Assembly (NCBI RefSeq): GCF_000466425.1
Contig: NZ_KE992184.1
Span: 1 to 38,405 of the forward strand
DNA length: 38,405 nucleotides
DNA from: Capnocytophaga sp. oral taxon 863 str. F0517
GTDB lineage: Bacteria > Bacteroidota > Bacteroidia > Flavobacteriales > Flavobacteriaceae
Reading direction: 5' to 3'
Shown here: one piece after another, positions 1-8,305 of the stretch
Layout: every line of letters begins with the position of its first letter
Numbering within the stretch: the stretch's first letter is position 1
Notes under the pieces: model-generated
What the model was told of the DNA's origin: nothing
What the model saw: the letters and a program-made list of their open reading frames with translations, nothing else
Database searches by the model: none
Program-made: the position numbers and the translations under genes

Positions 1-90
1 GGGGGTAGGGGGATGTAATAATATAATAGGGGGGTAGGGGGATGTAACAATATAATAGAAGGTTAGGGAGGATGTAACAATATATCTGCG
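1..90. repeat. Three tandem G-rich direct repeats, about 29-30 bp each
   Basis: The sequence GATGTAA recurs at 12, 41 and 71, each time after a G-rich block of the form GGGGGTAGGGGG and followed by an AATATA-like tail; the third copy is degenerate. The block matches the outer part of the terminal inverted repeat of the MITE-like element at 34737-34877 (GGGGGCTAGGGGGATGT). The array runs off the left edge, so its full extent is unknown. Confidence 0.75.
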
Positions 91-177
91 GCTAAATGTG
101 ATATAACAAAGGCATTGAGAGAGGTAACCATGTCAAAAAGGAGGTAGATCAATTAATAAAATAATTAACTAAAAAAT

Positions 178-221
178 TAACGATTAATCATTAATCATTA
201 ATGATTAAATTTGTACTTTTG
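178..221 (+). promoter_or_regulatory. Heptamer repeats and probable -7 element for the sensor kinase gene
   Basis: Tandem ATTAATC heptamers (about 182-207) lead into TACTTTTG at 214-221, which fits the Bacteroidetes -7 consensus TAnnTTTG. No clear -33 TTG lies at the usual distance, so the promoter call is moderate. The leader to the ATG at 275 would be about 50 nt. Confidence 0.45.
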
Positions 222-274
222 TCCATTCAATGATTTACAAATGAGTTTATTGGTAAATAGACAAATTAATTAGA

Positions 275-3214
275 ATGAAGTACTTATTCTCTATATACTT
301 GCTTTTTTATACCTCTCTTGTCCTTTCCCAACCATTGTGGGAGCATAGAGCCTTGCAGTATAACCAATATAGTATCGGTAGGGACTTCTTCAATATCAAC
401 CAGCCCTTACAGGTAAGCTCCGAAGGCGAATTACTCTTCTCTCCTGAGGAAAATGTCCTCTATGCGCTTCATAATACCGAAGTGGAAGAGTATTTCAAAG
501 GGGAGGAAGTGGGGGTTTTCCTTAAGAAATTCAAGATACAAGACCAACTCTTCTTCGGATTTAGCGAAAGTATCTACACCGGTAGTAGCTACGAGAAGCT
601 CCACCCCCAGAAAGTAGGCTATGTAGGGGCGCGTTACTCTCATTTTATACAAATCGACAAGCTCATTTACTTCACTGCCATTGCTCCTTCAGAGACAGCC
701 TATAAGCTCATGAGCTATGATGGGCGTTATTTCCAGGAATTGGAGGAACATAACTCCTTCGTCTATGCCCTTCCTATCAAGAGTGTCCCTTATCGCTGCC
801 TGCTGGGGGAGGATACCACCGATATCAAGTGCCTTGCCGCGGGGGGGGAGGCGCAGCTATTTCCTTGGGCTTTTATACCGCTCTACATGCGCTCCATAGG
901 GGATTTCTACTTTATCAGACCTGAAAATAACGGCTTGTTTCACTATGCGCGCACCCTTACCACTAAGGTGCTTCCGGCCAATAAAAATGAAAACAAGAAC
1001 TTTGGCCGCTATTACCTCTACAACGATGGGAATGAGCTGATATTGTACGACTTGGAAAAAAACTTGGAGCCAATAGCGGTGACCACGACCATCCGCTCGG
1101 CTTATTATAAGGCTTTTTCCGAGGACTCCCAAAGCCTCTATTTGGGAAGTAGCAACCAGCTTACCCGACTATTTACTTACCTGAAGACTTACCCGCGCCT
1201 TTACAACGATACCAATACCGATCGCCTCTTTGCCTTGGCTTTGACTCCTTCCGGGAAGTTATGGGCAGGAAGTTACAACGGAGGCTTCTCTGTTATTGAC
1301 GGAACGCAACTCTTCAAAAGTCCTCTCAAGAGCCTCCAAATGGACTACGGTGCCCTTCCTATAGGGGAAAAAGTACTCTTTAATACCTCTCATAAGGGCT
1401 TGTTCTTATTTCATTCGCCTACCGAGTATACTCAGGTGAACGATACCATCATCTCTCAGTTTAGCTTCCTCTCTTCCGACAAGATGGTCTACACCGCCAT
1501 TCAGGAATATGGACTGGCGGCCAAGAGCCTCGAACAGCTCGAACAAAAACACTTCCCTTGGAGACAAATCACTAAGAAACAAGGACTTACCCTGAACCAC
1601 TGTCAGGCTATAGCCGAAGATAGCAAAGGGTATATATGGACGATCTCCATGCAGGGAATAGCGCGCTACAACCCCAAAACAGATAAGGCACAGACCCTCT
1701 TGTTCGACAAGAAACAATCCCCCCTACGCGGCTACGCCTTACTCAGTGACTCCTATGGCACCCTTTGGCTCGGTGGGGAAAAGGGACAACTCTATTACCA
1801 CCAACCCACCGATAATCCACAGCTGGGAGCCAAAGACTTCCAACTGCTCCAGCATCCTTTGCTCCTGGGCAACGACCGTCCTATTGTCTTTCTACACCAG
1901 TGGCAGGATTACCTTATAGTAGGAATAACCAACAAACTGCTGGTAGTCTCCCTAAGCCAATTCAAAAAAGGAAAGGCCAATGTGCGCTACCTCAATCCCT
2001 ATGCTATGAACCTGCAAGACCCCTTGGAACGTACCTGTGTGGCCAGCAATCCCAAGGATGACCACCTTTGGTTTGCCTCTTCCAATATGCTCTTTCAGTG
2101 GAATATCGCCCAATGGCTCGCCCTGCCTTCCTATAAGGCCGAACCTACCCTGAGTATCAATACCGGTAAAAATAGCTATAAAACAAGGGTAAATGATCCG
2201 ATTTCCTTAGAGGTCAATGAGAACTCTTTTGAAATCAAAATCCATTACCAGACCCGGGACAACCTCCCCCGATACGTAATCCCTGCCCTCTATAGGGAAC
2301 ACCAGCAGGAGGCCATCGAGCAGGGAAGCCTTACTACCGATACCGATTATCGCTACCAAAACCTCTCTGCCGGGGATTATGTCTTCTCCCTGACCGTCTG
2401 CCAAAATGATGGCTCTTATACCATCTTTCAGTATCCTATCCATATCAAAAAATCTATTTGGCAGAATACTTACTTTTGGCTGGTGATGATCCTCATCCCG
2501 GCCTCTACCGGCTTCTACTTGCTCTATAATATGAGGCGTATGGATAAGCAGGATAGGGAAATCGCCTTGCTCACTATAGGAAACCTCGGCAAGCAATTCC
2601 GCCCACACTTTATGCTCAATGCGCTCAATAGCCTCGGGGCGGAGCTCTATGACAACCCTCATGCCGAGCGTATTATCTCTCATATAGGGGAAAATATCTC
2701 TATCATGCACCGCTATTCTCAGGATCAGACACCTTTTATTCCCTTCAGTCAGGAGTGGAAACTCACCGAGAATACCATCGCCATACAGCGGGAGATATTC
2801 CTGCCCGACTTACAGGTACAGATCGAAAATATCGAGGCCATCCCTCCCGATTATCGCATGCCTATGGGTATCATGCAGGTCATTGTCGAGAATTCCCTCC
2901 TCCATGGCCTCCGCCATAGGGATACCCCTCCGCAGCTGCTGCGCATCGCCTTTTGGGAGCGAGCCGATATCTATGGAATCAGTATCTCCGACAATGGGGT
3001 AGGGGTGGCCGCTTCCAAAAAATATGCCGGCGTACAGCGACATGGCACCGGACTGAAGAATATCCAGCGTATCCTTAAAATACTTGACAAGCATTTTGAT
3101 GATGCGATCACCATCTCTATGAGCGAAAAGGATAAAAATGACCCTAAATATCCCGGAACTATTACTATTATACAACTCAAAAAATCAATTAATTATGAAA
3201 AAATCAACCTTTAA
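275..3214 (+). CDS. LytS-type sensor histidine kinase with periplasmic propeller-like sensor
   Basis: This 979-aa protein begins with a signal peptide (residues 1 to about 18). About 700 residues of beta-propeller-like, presumably periplasmic sensor follow, with Reg_prop-like motifs such as TPSGKLWAGSYNG and DSYGTLWLGG, then a Y_Y_Y-like beta domain (about 640-720) and one membrane helix (about 725-750). The cytoplasmic part is a His_kinase (LytS/YehU) domain: phosphoacceptor His778 in QFRPHFMLNAL, N-box Asn873 in VENSLLHGL, and G-boxes DNGVG (906-910) and HGTGL (923-927). The response regulator gene overlaps its 3' end by 20 bp, so the two form a classic pair. The signal sensed cannot be read from the sequence; this architecture in Bacteroidetes often senses envelope or nutrient cues. 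The catalytic residues all look intact. Confidence 0.9.
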   Translation: MKYLFSIYLLFYTSLVLSQPLWEHRALQYNQYSIGRDFFNINQPLQVSSEGELLFSPEENVLYALHNTEVEEYFKGEEVGVFLKKFKIQDQLFFGFSESIYTGSSYEKLHPQKVGYVGARYSHFIQIDKLIYFTAIAPSETAYKLMSYDGRYFQELEEHNSFVYALPIKSVPYRCLLGEDTTDIKCLAAGGEAQLFPWAFIPLYMRSIGDFYFIRPENNGLFHYARTLTTKVLPANKNENKNFGRYYLYNDGNELILYDLEKNLEPIAVTTTIRSAYYKAFSEDSQSLYLGSSNQLTRLFTYLKTYPRLYNDTNTDRLFALALTPSGKLWAGSYNGGFSVIDGTQLFKSPLKSLQMDYGALPIGEKVLFNTSHKGLFLFHSPTEYTQVNDTIISQFSFLSSDKMVYTAIQEYGLAAKSLEQLEQKHFPWRQITKKQGLTLNHCQAIAEDSKGYIWTISMQGIARYNPKTDKAQTLLFDKKQSPLRGYALLSDSYGTLWLGGEKGQLYYHQPTDNPQLGAKDFQLLQHPLLLGNDRPIVFLHQWQDYLIVGITNKLLVVSLSQFKKGKANVRYLNPYAMNLQDPLERTCVASNPKDDHLWFASSNMLFQWNIAQWLALPSYKAEPTLSINTGKNSYKTRVNDPISLEVNENSFEIKIHYQTRDNLPRYVIPALYREHQQEAIEQGSLTTDTDYRYQNLSAGDYVFSLTVCQNDGSYTIFQYPIHIKKSIWQNTYFWLVMILIPASTGFYLLYNMRRMDKQDREIALLTIGNLGKQFRPHFMLNALNSLGAELYDNPHAERIISHIGENISIMHRYSQDQTPFIPFSQEWKLTENTIAIQREIFLPDLQVQIENIEAIPPDYRMPMGIMQVIVENSLLHGLRHRDTPPQLLRIAFWERADIYGISISDNGVGVAASKKYAGVQRHGTGLKNIQRILKILDKHFDDAITISMSEKDKNDPKYPGTITIIQLKKSINYEKINL

Positions 3215-3938
3215 GTATCTTGTCATTGAGGATGATAAGAGTATATGGAAGAATATCTCCGCTCGTATGCAGAAATTTATCCAGTGGAAACCGATCCCTT
3301 TCACCGATAGCCTTCAGGAGGCTATCTCCCTGATTGATGCCCACCACCCCGACCTGATCTTCTCCGACTGGAGTATCCGAGGGGGCAACGCCTATCCTAT
3401 CTTATCACATATACACCAAACCAACGGATATACACCCTATATCATATTCTTTACAGGCTACCAAGGGGAAAACCCTGAAATCCCCCAGATTGTGTTCAAT
3501 GAGTTTCCCTTAGTGAAAAAATACCTCGTAAAGCCTATATTTCAGCAACTGACCGAGAACCTCTCCCAGTATATCTTGGAGGCAGAGGCGCTCTCCGAAG
3601 GCGAGGACGAAACGCCTGTTTTTATCGAAAACTATCTCAAACAGCAGGTGCGCATCTTCCCCAAGCAGATCCTTTGCTTCCTTCAGGACGAAGAAAACCC
3701 CCGTCTGAAAGTACTACATGCCCTTTCAGGACAAAATATCCACCTGAAACAAACCTGGGAAGAAATCCACCGCTTCTGCGCCCAGCACCAGCTCTCTATC
3801 TTCGTAGCCAATACCCGAAAGGCCATCGTTAACCGAGAATATATCGTCCGAATGAACCGTCCTTTCCTTTGGCTCGAGGGGGGACTCCGTATCCAAGTAT
3901 CCCGCGAACAGTGGCCTTTGCTCACCCAAGAAGCCTAA
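3195..3938 (+). CDS. LytTR-family response regulator
   Basis: Start chosen at 3195 (MKKSTFKYLVIEDD), 20 bp inside the end of the kinase gene; an upstream in-frame start at 3138 would add 19 residues coded by the kinase C-terminus and is unlikely. The 247-aa protein has a receiver domain with the acidic pair in VIEDD, phosphoacceptor Asp58 (IFSDWS) and conserved Lys113 (LVKPI). A LytTR DNA-binding domain occupies about residues 135-245 (FCAQHQLSIFVANTRKAIVN region). It is the predicted partner of the kinase upstream. The pair is probably transcribed as one unit, but no target operator was recognised. Confidence 0.9.
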   Translation: MKKSTFKYLVIEDDKSIWKNISARMQKFIQWKPIPFTDSLQEAISLIDAHHPDLIFSDWSIRGGNAYPILSHIHQTNGYTPYIIFFTGYQGENPEIPQIVFNEFPLVKKYLVKPIFQQLTENLSQYILEAEALSEGEDETPVFIENYLKQQVRIFPKQILCFLQDEENPRLKVLHALSGQNIHLKQTWEEIHRFCAQHQLSIFVANTRKAIVNREYIVRMNRPFLWLEGGLRIQVSREQWPLLTQEA

Positions 3939-4005
3939 AAAAGCCCCCCTTTTTACCTTTCATGTACAAATACGAACACTTCATGCGCGATTTCGCACTT
4001 TTCTC

Positions 4006-4035
4006 TTGACATCTGCAAAAAAACTACTACCTTTG
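4006..4035 (+). promoter_or_regulatory. Bacteroidetes-type promoter facing a gene-free region
   Basis: TTGAC at 4006-4010 and TACCTTTG at 4028-4035 are separated by 19 bp between TTG and the -7 element. This is one of the best promoter matches in the window, yet no plausible ORF follows on the plus strand for about 2.7 kb. Transcription would start near 4042, immediately before a hairpin-rich stretch, suggesting a non-coding RNA. Confidence 0.6.
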
Positions 4036-4041
4036 CAACGT

Positions 4042-4333
4042 CAAACAGAGGGAACGACTTCTGATACAGTAATTAACAGAAGCCCCTCGCAGTCCTAAAG
4101 AATAGATTTTTTTGCGTTTTTTATTTTAGACAGTAAGGAATAAAGCACCTTACAAAAAACTAAACCCAAAACTATACTTGTAGCAAGGTGCTTAGTTCTT
4201 TACTGAACAACAGGACAATTGAAAAGAAAGTTTTCATCTCTTTATATAGTAATTAGATTTTTTGTGTTTTTATTTTAGATTAGAGTAAGGAGATAAGTCT
4301 CCCTAAAAGAGGCTTATCTCTCTCCTCTCTAAT
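4042..4333 (+). ncRNA. Putative structured non-coding RNA region with two paralogous hairpin units
   Basis: After the promoter at 4006-4035 come three hairpins. The first pairs GAGGG/CCCTC and CTTCTG/CAGAAG (about 4048-4089). Unit 1 has a T-rich tract (4103-4130) followed by a 20-bp helix (4131-4151 with 4185-4205, one A-A mismatch, 33-nt loop). Unit 2 has a near-identical T-rich tract (4254-4279) followed by a helix of 7 bp (4279-4285 with 4327-4333) and 13 bp (4289-4301 with 4309-4321). The 5' arms share an AGTAAGGA-ATAAG motif but otherwise differ, while pairing is kept. Neither hairpin is followed by a T-run, so they do not look like terminators. Known candidates (6S-Flavo, tmRNA, SRP RNA) were considered; none could be matched by eye. 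Confidence 0.4.
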
Positions 4334-4661
4334 TTAAGAAGAAGTGATGAGACAATTTAATATTCGGCAATTCTTAAATAAACCAATACCAGTAGAATGA
4401 ATTAGTGATCATTACCTTTTATTTATAGTCTTTTGAAATGTGATGTCCGCCTAAGCAAGGATTTTCGTGAAACAGACAACTATTTTTTATCCCTAAACTT
4501 TCATAAGACAACTAAACAAACATTATATCATATATCATTGCATAGCTAAAGGTTATAAGTAAAAGGTAAGTAATTCACTAAAGAAGTAAGTATTTTAAAA
4601 TTAAGTGCATTTTTTCATACAAGAAAGGGGAAAGGGCTGTTTCGTGGTAAGCAGTCTTTTC
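4334..4661. other. Gene-free spacer downstream of dut
   Basis: AT-rich sequence between the hairpin units and the 3' end of dut. No ORF with a recognisable product, no clear promoter, and no strong palindrome was seen. The plus-strand open frame that begins here runs antisense through dut and is discounted. Confidence 0.6.
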
Positions 4662-5096
4662 TTATTTTTTTCCAGTACTGCCATAGCCGCCTGCCCCTCG
4701 TGCAGTCTGGCTGAGTTCCTCTACAAGAACAAATTCGGCTACTTCATGCCGAGCTATTACCATTTGGGCGATACGCTCCCCATTGGCTACTTCAAATGCT
4801 TCATCTGACAGATTGATTAGCAATACCGATATTTCACCTCTGTAATCGGCATCGATAGTCCCTGGAGTATTCAGCACCGTGATCCCATGCTTGAGTGCTA
4901 AGCCACTGCGCGGACGTACCTGCGCCTCGTACCCCAAGGGTAGCTCTATATATAGGCCAGTAGGAATGAGCTTGCGCTCCATAGGCCTAAGAATAACAGT
5001 CTGCTCAAGGTGCGCCCTTAGGTCTACACCTGCGGACCCTTCAGTCTGATACGCCGGCAACGCATGTCCCGAACGATTGATGATTTTTATTTCCAT
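4662..5096 (-). CDS. dut: Deoxyuridine 5'-triphosphate nucleotidohydrolase (dUTPase)
   Basis: Hydrolyses dUTP to dUMP and diphosphate, keeping uracil out of DNA and feeding dTMP synthesis; active as a cytosolic trimer. The 144-aa length is typical. Family motifs are all present in order: AGVDLRA (about 22-28), [13 protein letters not shown] (about 62-74), [14 protein letters not shown] (about 76-89), GERIAQMVI and the C-terminal GGYGSTG. It lies 26 bp downstream of the flippase gene on the same strand and is probably cotranscribed from the promoter at 6581-6613. The spacer between them holds heptamer repeats (TTAGTCG, TTAGTGA). Confidence 0.97.
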   Translation of the reverse strand: MEIKIINRSGHALPAYQTEGSAGVDLRAHLEQTVILRPMERKLIPTGLYIELPLGYEAQVRPRSGLALKHGITVLNTPGTIDADYRGEISVLLINLSDEAFEVANGERIAQMVIARHEVAEFVLVEELSQTARGAGGYGSTGKK

Positions 5097-5122
5097 ACTT
5101 TATAGTTGTTAGTCGTTAGTGA

Positions 5123-6559
5123 TTACCTTCCACGTTTTACCTTTAGCACAGCTACAATGGCATAGGAGAGAAAGAACCCACTTCCTACCCATATATTCCT
5201 ATCCAATACATAGAAATATAGCAGCGAGAGCCCTGTGGAAAGCCCCAAAAATCCTCCAATAGCCTCCCACCGATAGGGGATAGGGTATTTGTGCTGACCG
5301 ATCCACCATGAGAGTCCCATCATCCCTCCATAGGCCAAAAAGGTCGCAACAGCAGCACCCATATACCCCCACAAGGGAATAAGGCTGAGGTTGGCCACTA
5401 CGGTAATCACCCCACCTACCACCGAGATAAGGGCGCCCCAATGGGTGCGATCACTTACCTTATACCATACCGACATGCTGTGGTATAACCCCAAGCAGAG
5501 ATTGGCCATCAGTACAAAAGGTACAATCTTTAGCCCTTCCCAATAGGCCTTATTAGGAATGAGCAACCACTTGAGCTGGTCGATATACACACAGACAAAT
5601 AGCAGGATACCACCGGCAAAGATGCTGAAATATTCCGTGACCTTCGCATAGGTCTCTGGGGCTTTCTTGTCCCCAGAACTGGAGAAAAAGAAGGGCTCCA
5701 CCCCCAGCTTGTAAGCGGTGATAAATAGGGTCATGAACACGCCCATCTTATAGCAACCCGCATACAGCCCCACCACCGCATCGGCTTCCCCTGCTGGGTA
5801 GAGCATACGGATAAAAACCCGGTCAAAGGCCTCATTCACCGAAAAAGCCACCCCTGCGATCAGAATAGGAAAGGCATAGCGAAGCATCGTCCTCCATAGC
5901 TTCGGATCCCACCGAAGGCCTATCCGCTTGTATAGGGGCAACATATACACGAAGGTCAGTAGGCTGGCGATGAGGTTGGCCATGAAGATATATTGGGTCT
6001 TGTCTTCTATAAAAGTGAAGGTAGGTAGCTCATAGCCTGAGCGTTCCAGATAAGGAAAGTAAAGCAGAAAAAGCAAGTTCAGCCCTAAGTTAATACTCAC
6101 ATTCCCTATTTTGATCAGCGAATAGTGTAGTGAGTGCCCTGCATTCCGCTGCCAGGCAAAGGGAATGGCCACCAGTGTATCCAATACCAAAATCCAAACG
6201 GCATAGCGAATATAGATCGCGGGGTACCCCAGCCAATAGCCGATATAGGTGCTGCCAAGTAGGCCAATGACCAAAAAGGCAAGCGAACTCACCGCCAGTG
6301 AGCGAAGGCTCGTCGAGGCAACCCTCGAGGGATCTTTCTCCTTATTCATAAAGCGGAAAAAGGCCGTCTCCATCCCATAGGTCAGCAGCACATTGCCCAA
6401 GATCATATAGGCAAAAAGCCCCTGATAGAGCCCGTATTGTGCCTGAGTAAGCGTCTGCGCACTGGTGTGCAAGGGGGTTAGCACCAAGTTCAGCACCCGT
6501 GGCATTACCGTAGCCAACCCATAGATGGCCGTATGCTTAAATAATTGCTTTATACTCAA
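5123..6559 (-). CDS. Polysaccharide/lipid flippase of the MOP superfamily (Wzx/MurJ-like)
   Basis: A 478-aa integral membrane protein with about 12-14 hydrophobic segments and a short polar C-terminus (KVKRGR). The N-terminus (FKHTAIYGLATVMPRVLNL) is typical of the polysaccharide biosynthesis protein / oligosaccharide flippase family, which moves undecaprenyl-linked glycans across the inner membrane. The substrate cannot be told from the sequence. The ORF begins with TTG at 6559, 16 nt below the predicted transcription start; the next ATG, 18 codons in, would cut into the first helix, so TTG is preferred. No capsule or O-antigen cluster surrounds it, and dut follows. Confidence 0.85.
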   Translation of the reverse strand: MSIKQLFKHTAIYGLATVMPRVLNLVLTPLHTSAQTLTQAQYGLYQGLFAYMILGNVLLTYGMETAFFRFMNKEKDPSRVASTSLRSLAVSSLAFLVIGLLGSTYIGYWLGYPAIYIRYAVWILVLDTLVAIPFAWQRNAGHSLHYSLIKIGNVSINLGLNLLFLLYFPYLERSGYELPTFTFIEDKTQYIFMANLIASLLTFVYMLPLYKRIGLRWDPKLWRTMLRYAFPILIAGVAFSVNEAFDRVFIRMLYPAGEADAVVGLYAGCYKMGVFMTLFITAYKLGVEPFFFSSSGDKKAPETYAKVTEYFSIFAGGILLFVCVYIDQLKWLLIPNKAYWEGLKIVPFVLMANLCLGLYHSMSVWYKVSDRTHWGALISVVGGVITVVANLSLIPLWGYMGAAVATFLAYGGMMGLSWWIGQHKYPIPYRWEAIGGFLGLSTGLSLLYFYVLDRNIWVGSGFFLSYAIVAVLKVKRGR

Positions 6560-6580
6560 GTGAATTTGTTTTTAACCGCG

Positions 6581-6613
6581 CAAAGGTACGAATTTAATTT
6601 GATAATTTGCCAA
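6581..6613 (-). promoter_or_regulatory. Promoter for flippase-dut
   Basis: On the minus strand, TTG (complement of 6611-6613) is followed after 22 bp by TACCTTTG (complement of 6581-6588). It faces away from the mscS promoter, making 6560-6778 a divergent promoter region. Confidence 0.65.
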
Positions 6614-6690
6614 TGAGCTAATGAGCTAATGAGCCAATAAGTCAATTGGCAAATTGACAAATTGACAAATTGACAAATTGGCAAATTAAA
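6600..6690. repeat. Octamer tandem repeats (CTAATGAG and AAATTGAC types)
   Basis: Two short-period arrays follow each other: CTAATGAG-type units, then CAAATTGA-type units, both with 8-bp period. They sit between the divergent promoters of the flippase and mscS genes. They differ from the 7-bp arrays found elsewhere in the window. Confidence 0.8.
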
Positions 6691-6698
6691 TTATTTTC

Positions 6699-6729
6699 TT
6701 GACTTTTCCTTCAAAATGTTGTATCTTTG
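6699..6729 (+). promoter_or_regulatory. Promoter for mscS-nfu
   Basis: TTGAC at 6699-6703 and TATCTTTG at 6722-6729, 20 bp between TTG and the -7 element. The leader to the ATG at 6779 contains TATTCAC/TGTTCAC heptamers. Confidence 0.75.
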
Positions 6730-6778
6730 CCCCCATTAGTTATTGTTCACTATTCACTGTTCACTATTCACTTAAAAG

Positions 6779-7288
6779 ATGGTTATCGTTGATTTCGCCT
6801 TCGAAAAATATCCTTTCATTGTAGCCACAGTCTTGGCTATCATTATCTATTTTATAGTAAAGCGCTTTACCGACTCCTTAGTAACGAAAATGGGAGCCAA
6901 GTCCGAATTCCCAAAGGCACGTACCCAGCTGGTCAAAAAGTATATCGATGTCCTACTGGGGGCTTTGCTCCTTTTGGTGCTTATCTCCATTTGGGGGGTA
7001 AAGCCCGACCAGATATTCCTTTTTATCTCTTCTATCCTAACCTTAGTGGGCGTAGGTTTCTTTGCCCAATGGTCTATTTTGAGCAATGTCACCGCTGGGA
7101 TCATCCTTTTCTTCTCTTTTCCCTTCAAAATAGGCGACCGTATCCGTATTATGGATAAGGATTTTCCGATAGAGGCCGAGATCAAGGACATCAGTTCCTT
7201 CTATACGCTACTCAAAACCGATTCAGGAGAACAGATTTCCATACCTAACAACCTTTTATTACAGAAAGCTATTGAAATTATAAAATGA
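6779..7288 (+). CDS. Small MscS-family mechanosensitive channel
   Basis: A 169-aa inner-membrane protein with three hydrophobic segments (about residues 10-28, 57-75 and 78-113). The last contains the pore-lining MscS signature region (GVGFFAQWSILSNVTAGIIL), followed by the start of the beta domain (PFKIGDRI, then about 45 residues). It is much shorter than E. coli MscS (286 aa) and lacks most of the C-terminal cytoplasmic cage; short MscS forms are known in Bacteroidetes, and nothing here suggests truncation by mutation. Family role: release of osmolytes on hypo-osmotic shock. The stop overlaps the start of the nfu gene (ATGA), implying translational coupling. Confidence 0.85.
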   Translation: MVIVDFAFEKYPFIVATVLAIIIYFIVKRFTDSLVTKMGAKSEFPKARTQLVKKYIDVLLGALLLLVLISIWGVKPDQIFLFISSILTLVGVGFFAQWSILSNVTAGIILFFSFPFKIGDRIRIMDKDFPIEAEIKDISSFYTLLKTDSGEQISIPNNLLLQKAIEIIK

Positions 7289-8178
7289 AACTACAGATAC
7301 AATACACGGCCAACCCTGCCATTATCAAGCTCGAAGCTCCCGAAGTCTTAGTCAAGGGCAATTACCAATATGAGCGTGATACACCTGTTACAGACTCGCC
7401 TTTGGCGCAGCAACTGCTCCAACTGCCCTTTGTCAAAACGGTCTATTTCTCGGCCAATTTTATTGCCTTGGAGGCCTTGCCTATTGTCAAGTGGGAAGAG
7501 GTGGCCAAGGAAGTAGCTCAGCAGGTGGAGCACTACCTCACGGCAGGCCAACCTATCATCGCCCAAGTGACAGCTCCCCAAGAGGAGGCACCAGCTCCTA
7601 AGCGCATTCCTGTTACTATCTATGTGGAGAGTACGCCCAACCCTATGGCGATGAAGTTTGTGGCCAACAAAAAGCTCGTCAGCCGTGTCTATGAATATAA
7701 ATCTGCCGAAGAGGCGGTAGAGTCTCCTTTGGCGACCGAACTCTTCAAGCTACCTTATATCAAGGAAGTCTTCTTCGATAGCAATTATATTTCTATCATC
7801 CGACAGCCCAGAGTATTATGGGAAGATATCATGATGGAGCTCCGCGAGTTCCTCCGTCTCTACCTCATGGAGGGGAAACAAGTGGTCAAAGTCTCTGTAA
7901 CCGAGCAGGATAGGCCAAAAGGCTTACCCTCCTTGGGAGATGTGTATTCGAGAAAGATTGTCGCTATTTTAGACCAATACGTAAAGCCTGCGGTCTCCAG
8001 TGATGGCGGTAATATACAGTTTGTCAGTTATGACAAAGCCACCCAAGTAGTTAAGGTACTCCTCCAAGGCGCCTGCAATGGCTGTCCTTCCTCCAAGCGT
8101 ACCCTAAAGCAAGGTATCGAGACCATCCTGCGCGAGATGATGAAAAACGAGCAGATTACCGTCGAAGCAGTTAATTAG
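7285..8178 (+). CDS. NifU/Nfu-type iron-sulfur cluster carrier with duplicated N-domain
   Basis: Probable Fe-S scaffold or carrier delivering clusters to apoproteins. The 297-aa protein has two Nfu_N-like domains (about 1-95 and 108-205; the second carries ESTPNPMAMKFVANK), then a NifU C-terminal domain (about 220-290) with the cluster-binding pair Cys264 and Cys267 (CNGCPSS). The first Nfu_N copy is more divergent and lacks the TPNPMAMKF consensus (it has TANPAIIKL). The gene starts four bases before the mscS stop. Duplicated Nfu_N domains are seen in Bacteroidetes homologues. The stop codon lies at the edge of a long heptamer array. Confidence 0.9.
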   Translation: MKLQIQYTANPAIIKLEAPEVLVKGNYQYERDTPVTDSPLAQQLLQLPFVKTVYFSANFIALEALPIVKWEEVAKEVAQQVEHYLTAGQPIIAQVTAPQEEAPAPKRIPVTIYVESTPNPMAMKFVANKKLVSRVYEYKSAEEAVESPLATELFKLPYIKEVFFDSNYISIIRQPRVLWEDIMMELREFLRLYLMEGKQVVKVSVTEQDRPKGLPSLGDVYSRKIVAILDQYVKPAVSSDGGNIQFVSYDKATQVVKVLLQGACNGCPSSKRTLKQGIETILREMMKNEQITVEAVN

Positions 8179-8305
8179 TCACTAATGACAAGTGATAAGT
8201 GACAAGTGATAAGTGACAAGTGACTAACGACTAATCCATTATGGTATTAATCATTAGTCACTTGTCATTAGTCATTTGTCACTAGTCACTAGTAGTTAGT
8301 CACTA
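8178..8305. repeat. Self-complementary heptamer array between convergent genes
   Basis: AGTGACA/AGTGATA units (8187-8227) are followed by the complementary orientation, TCATTAGTCACTTGTCATTAG (8251 on). The stretch can fold into a long imperfect hairpin. Lying between the convergent nfu and aldolase genes, it may act as a bidirectional terminator. Every unit fits the heptamer TCAYTNN or its complement. Confidence 0.8.

Noticed and set aside
4042-4333. tmRNA, SRP RNA or RNase P RNA
   Set aside because: No tRNA-like ends, no SRP GNAR tetraloop context and no RNase P conserved blocks were seen; 6S-Flavo remains possible but could not be matched by eye.
4605-4808. Plus-strand ORF with a signal-peptide-like start
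   Set aside because: It is antisense to dut, whose motifs are unmistakable.
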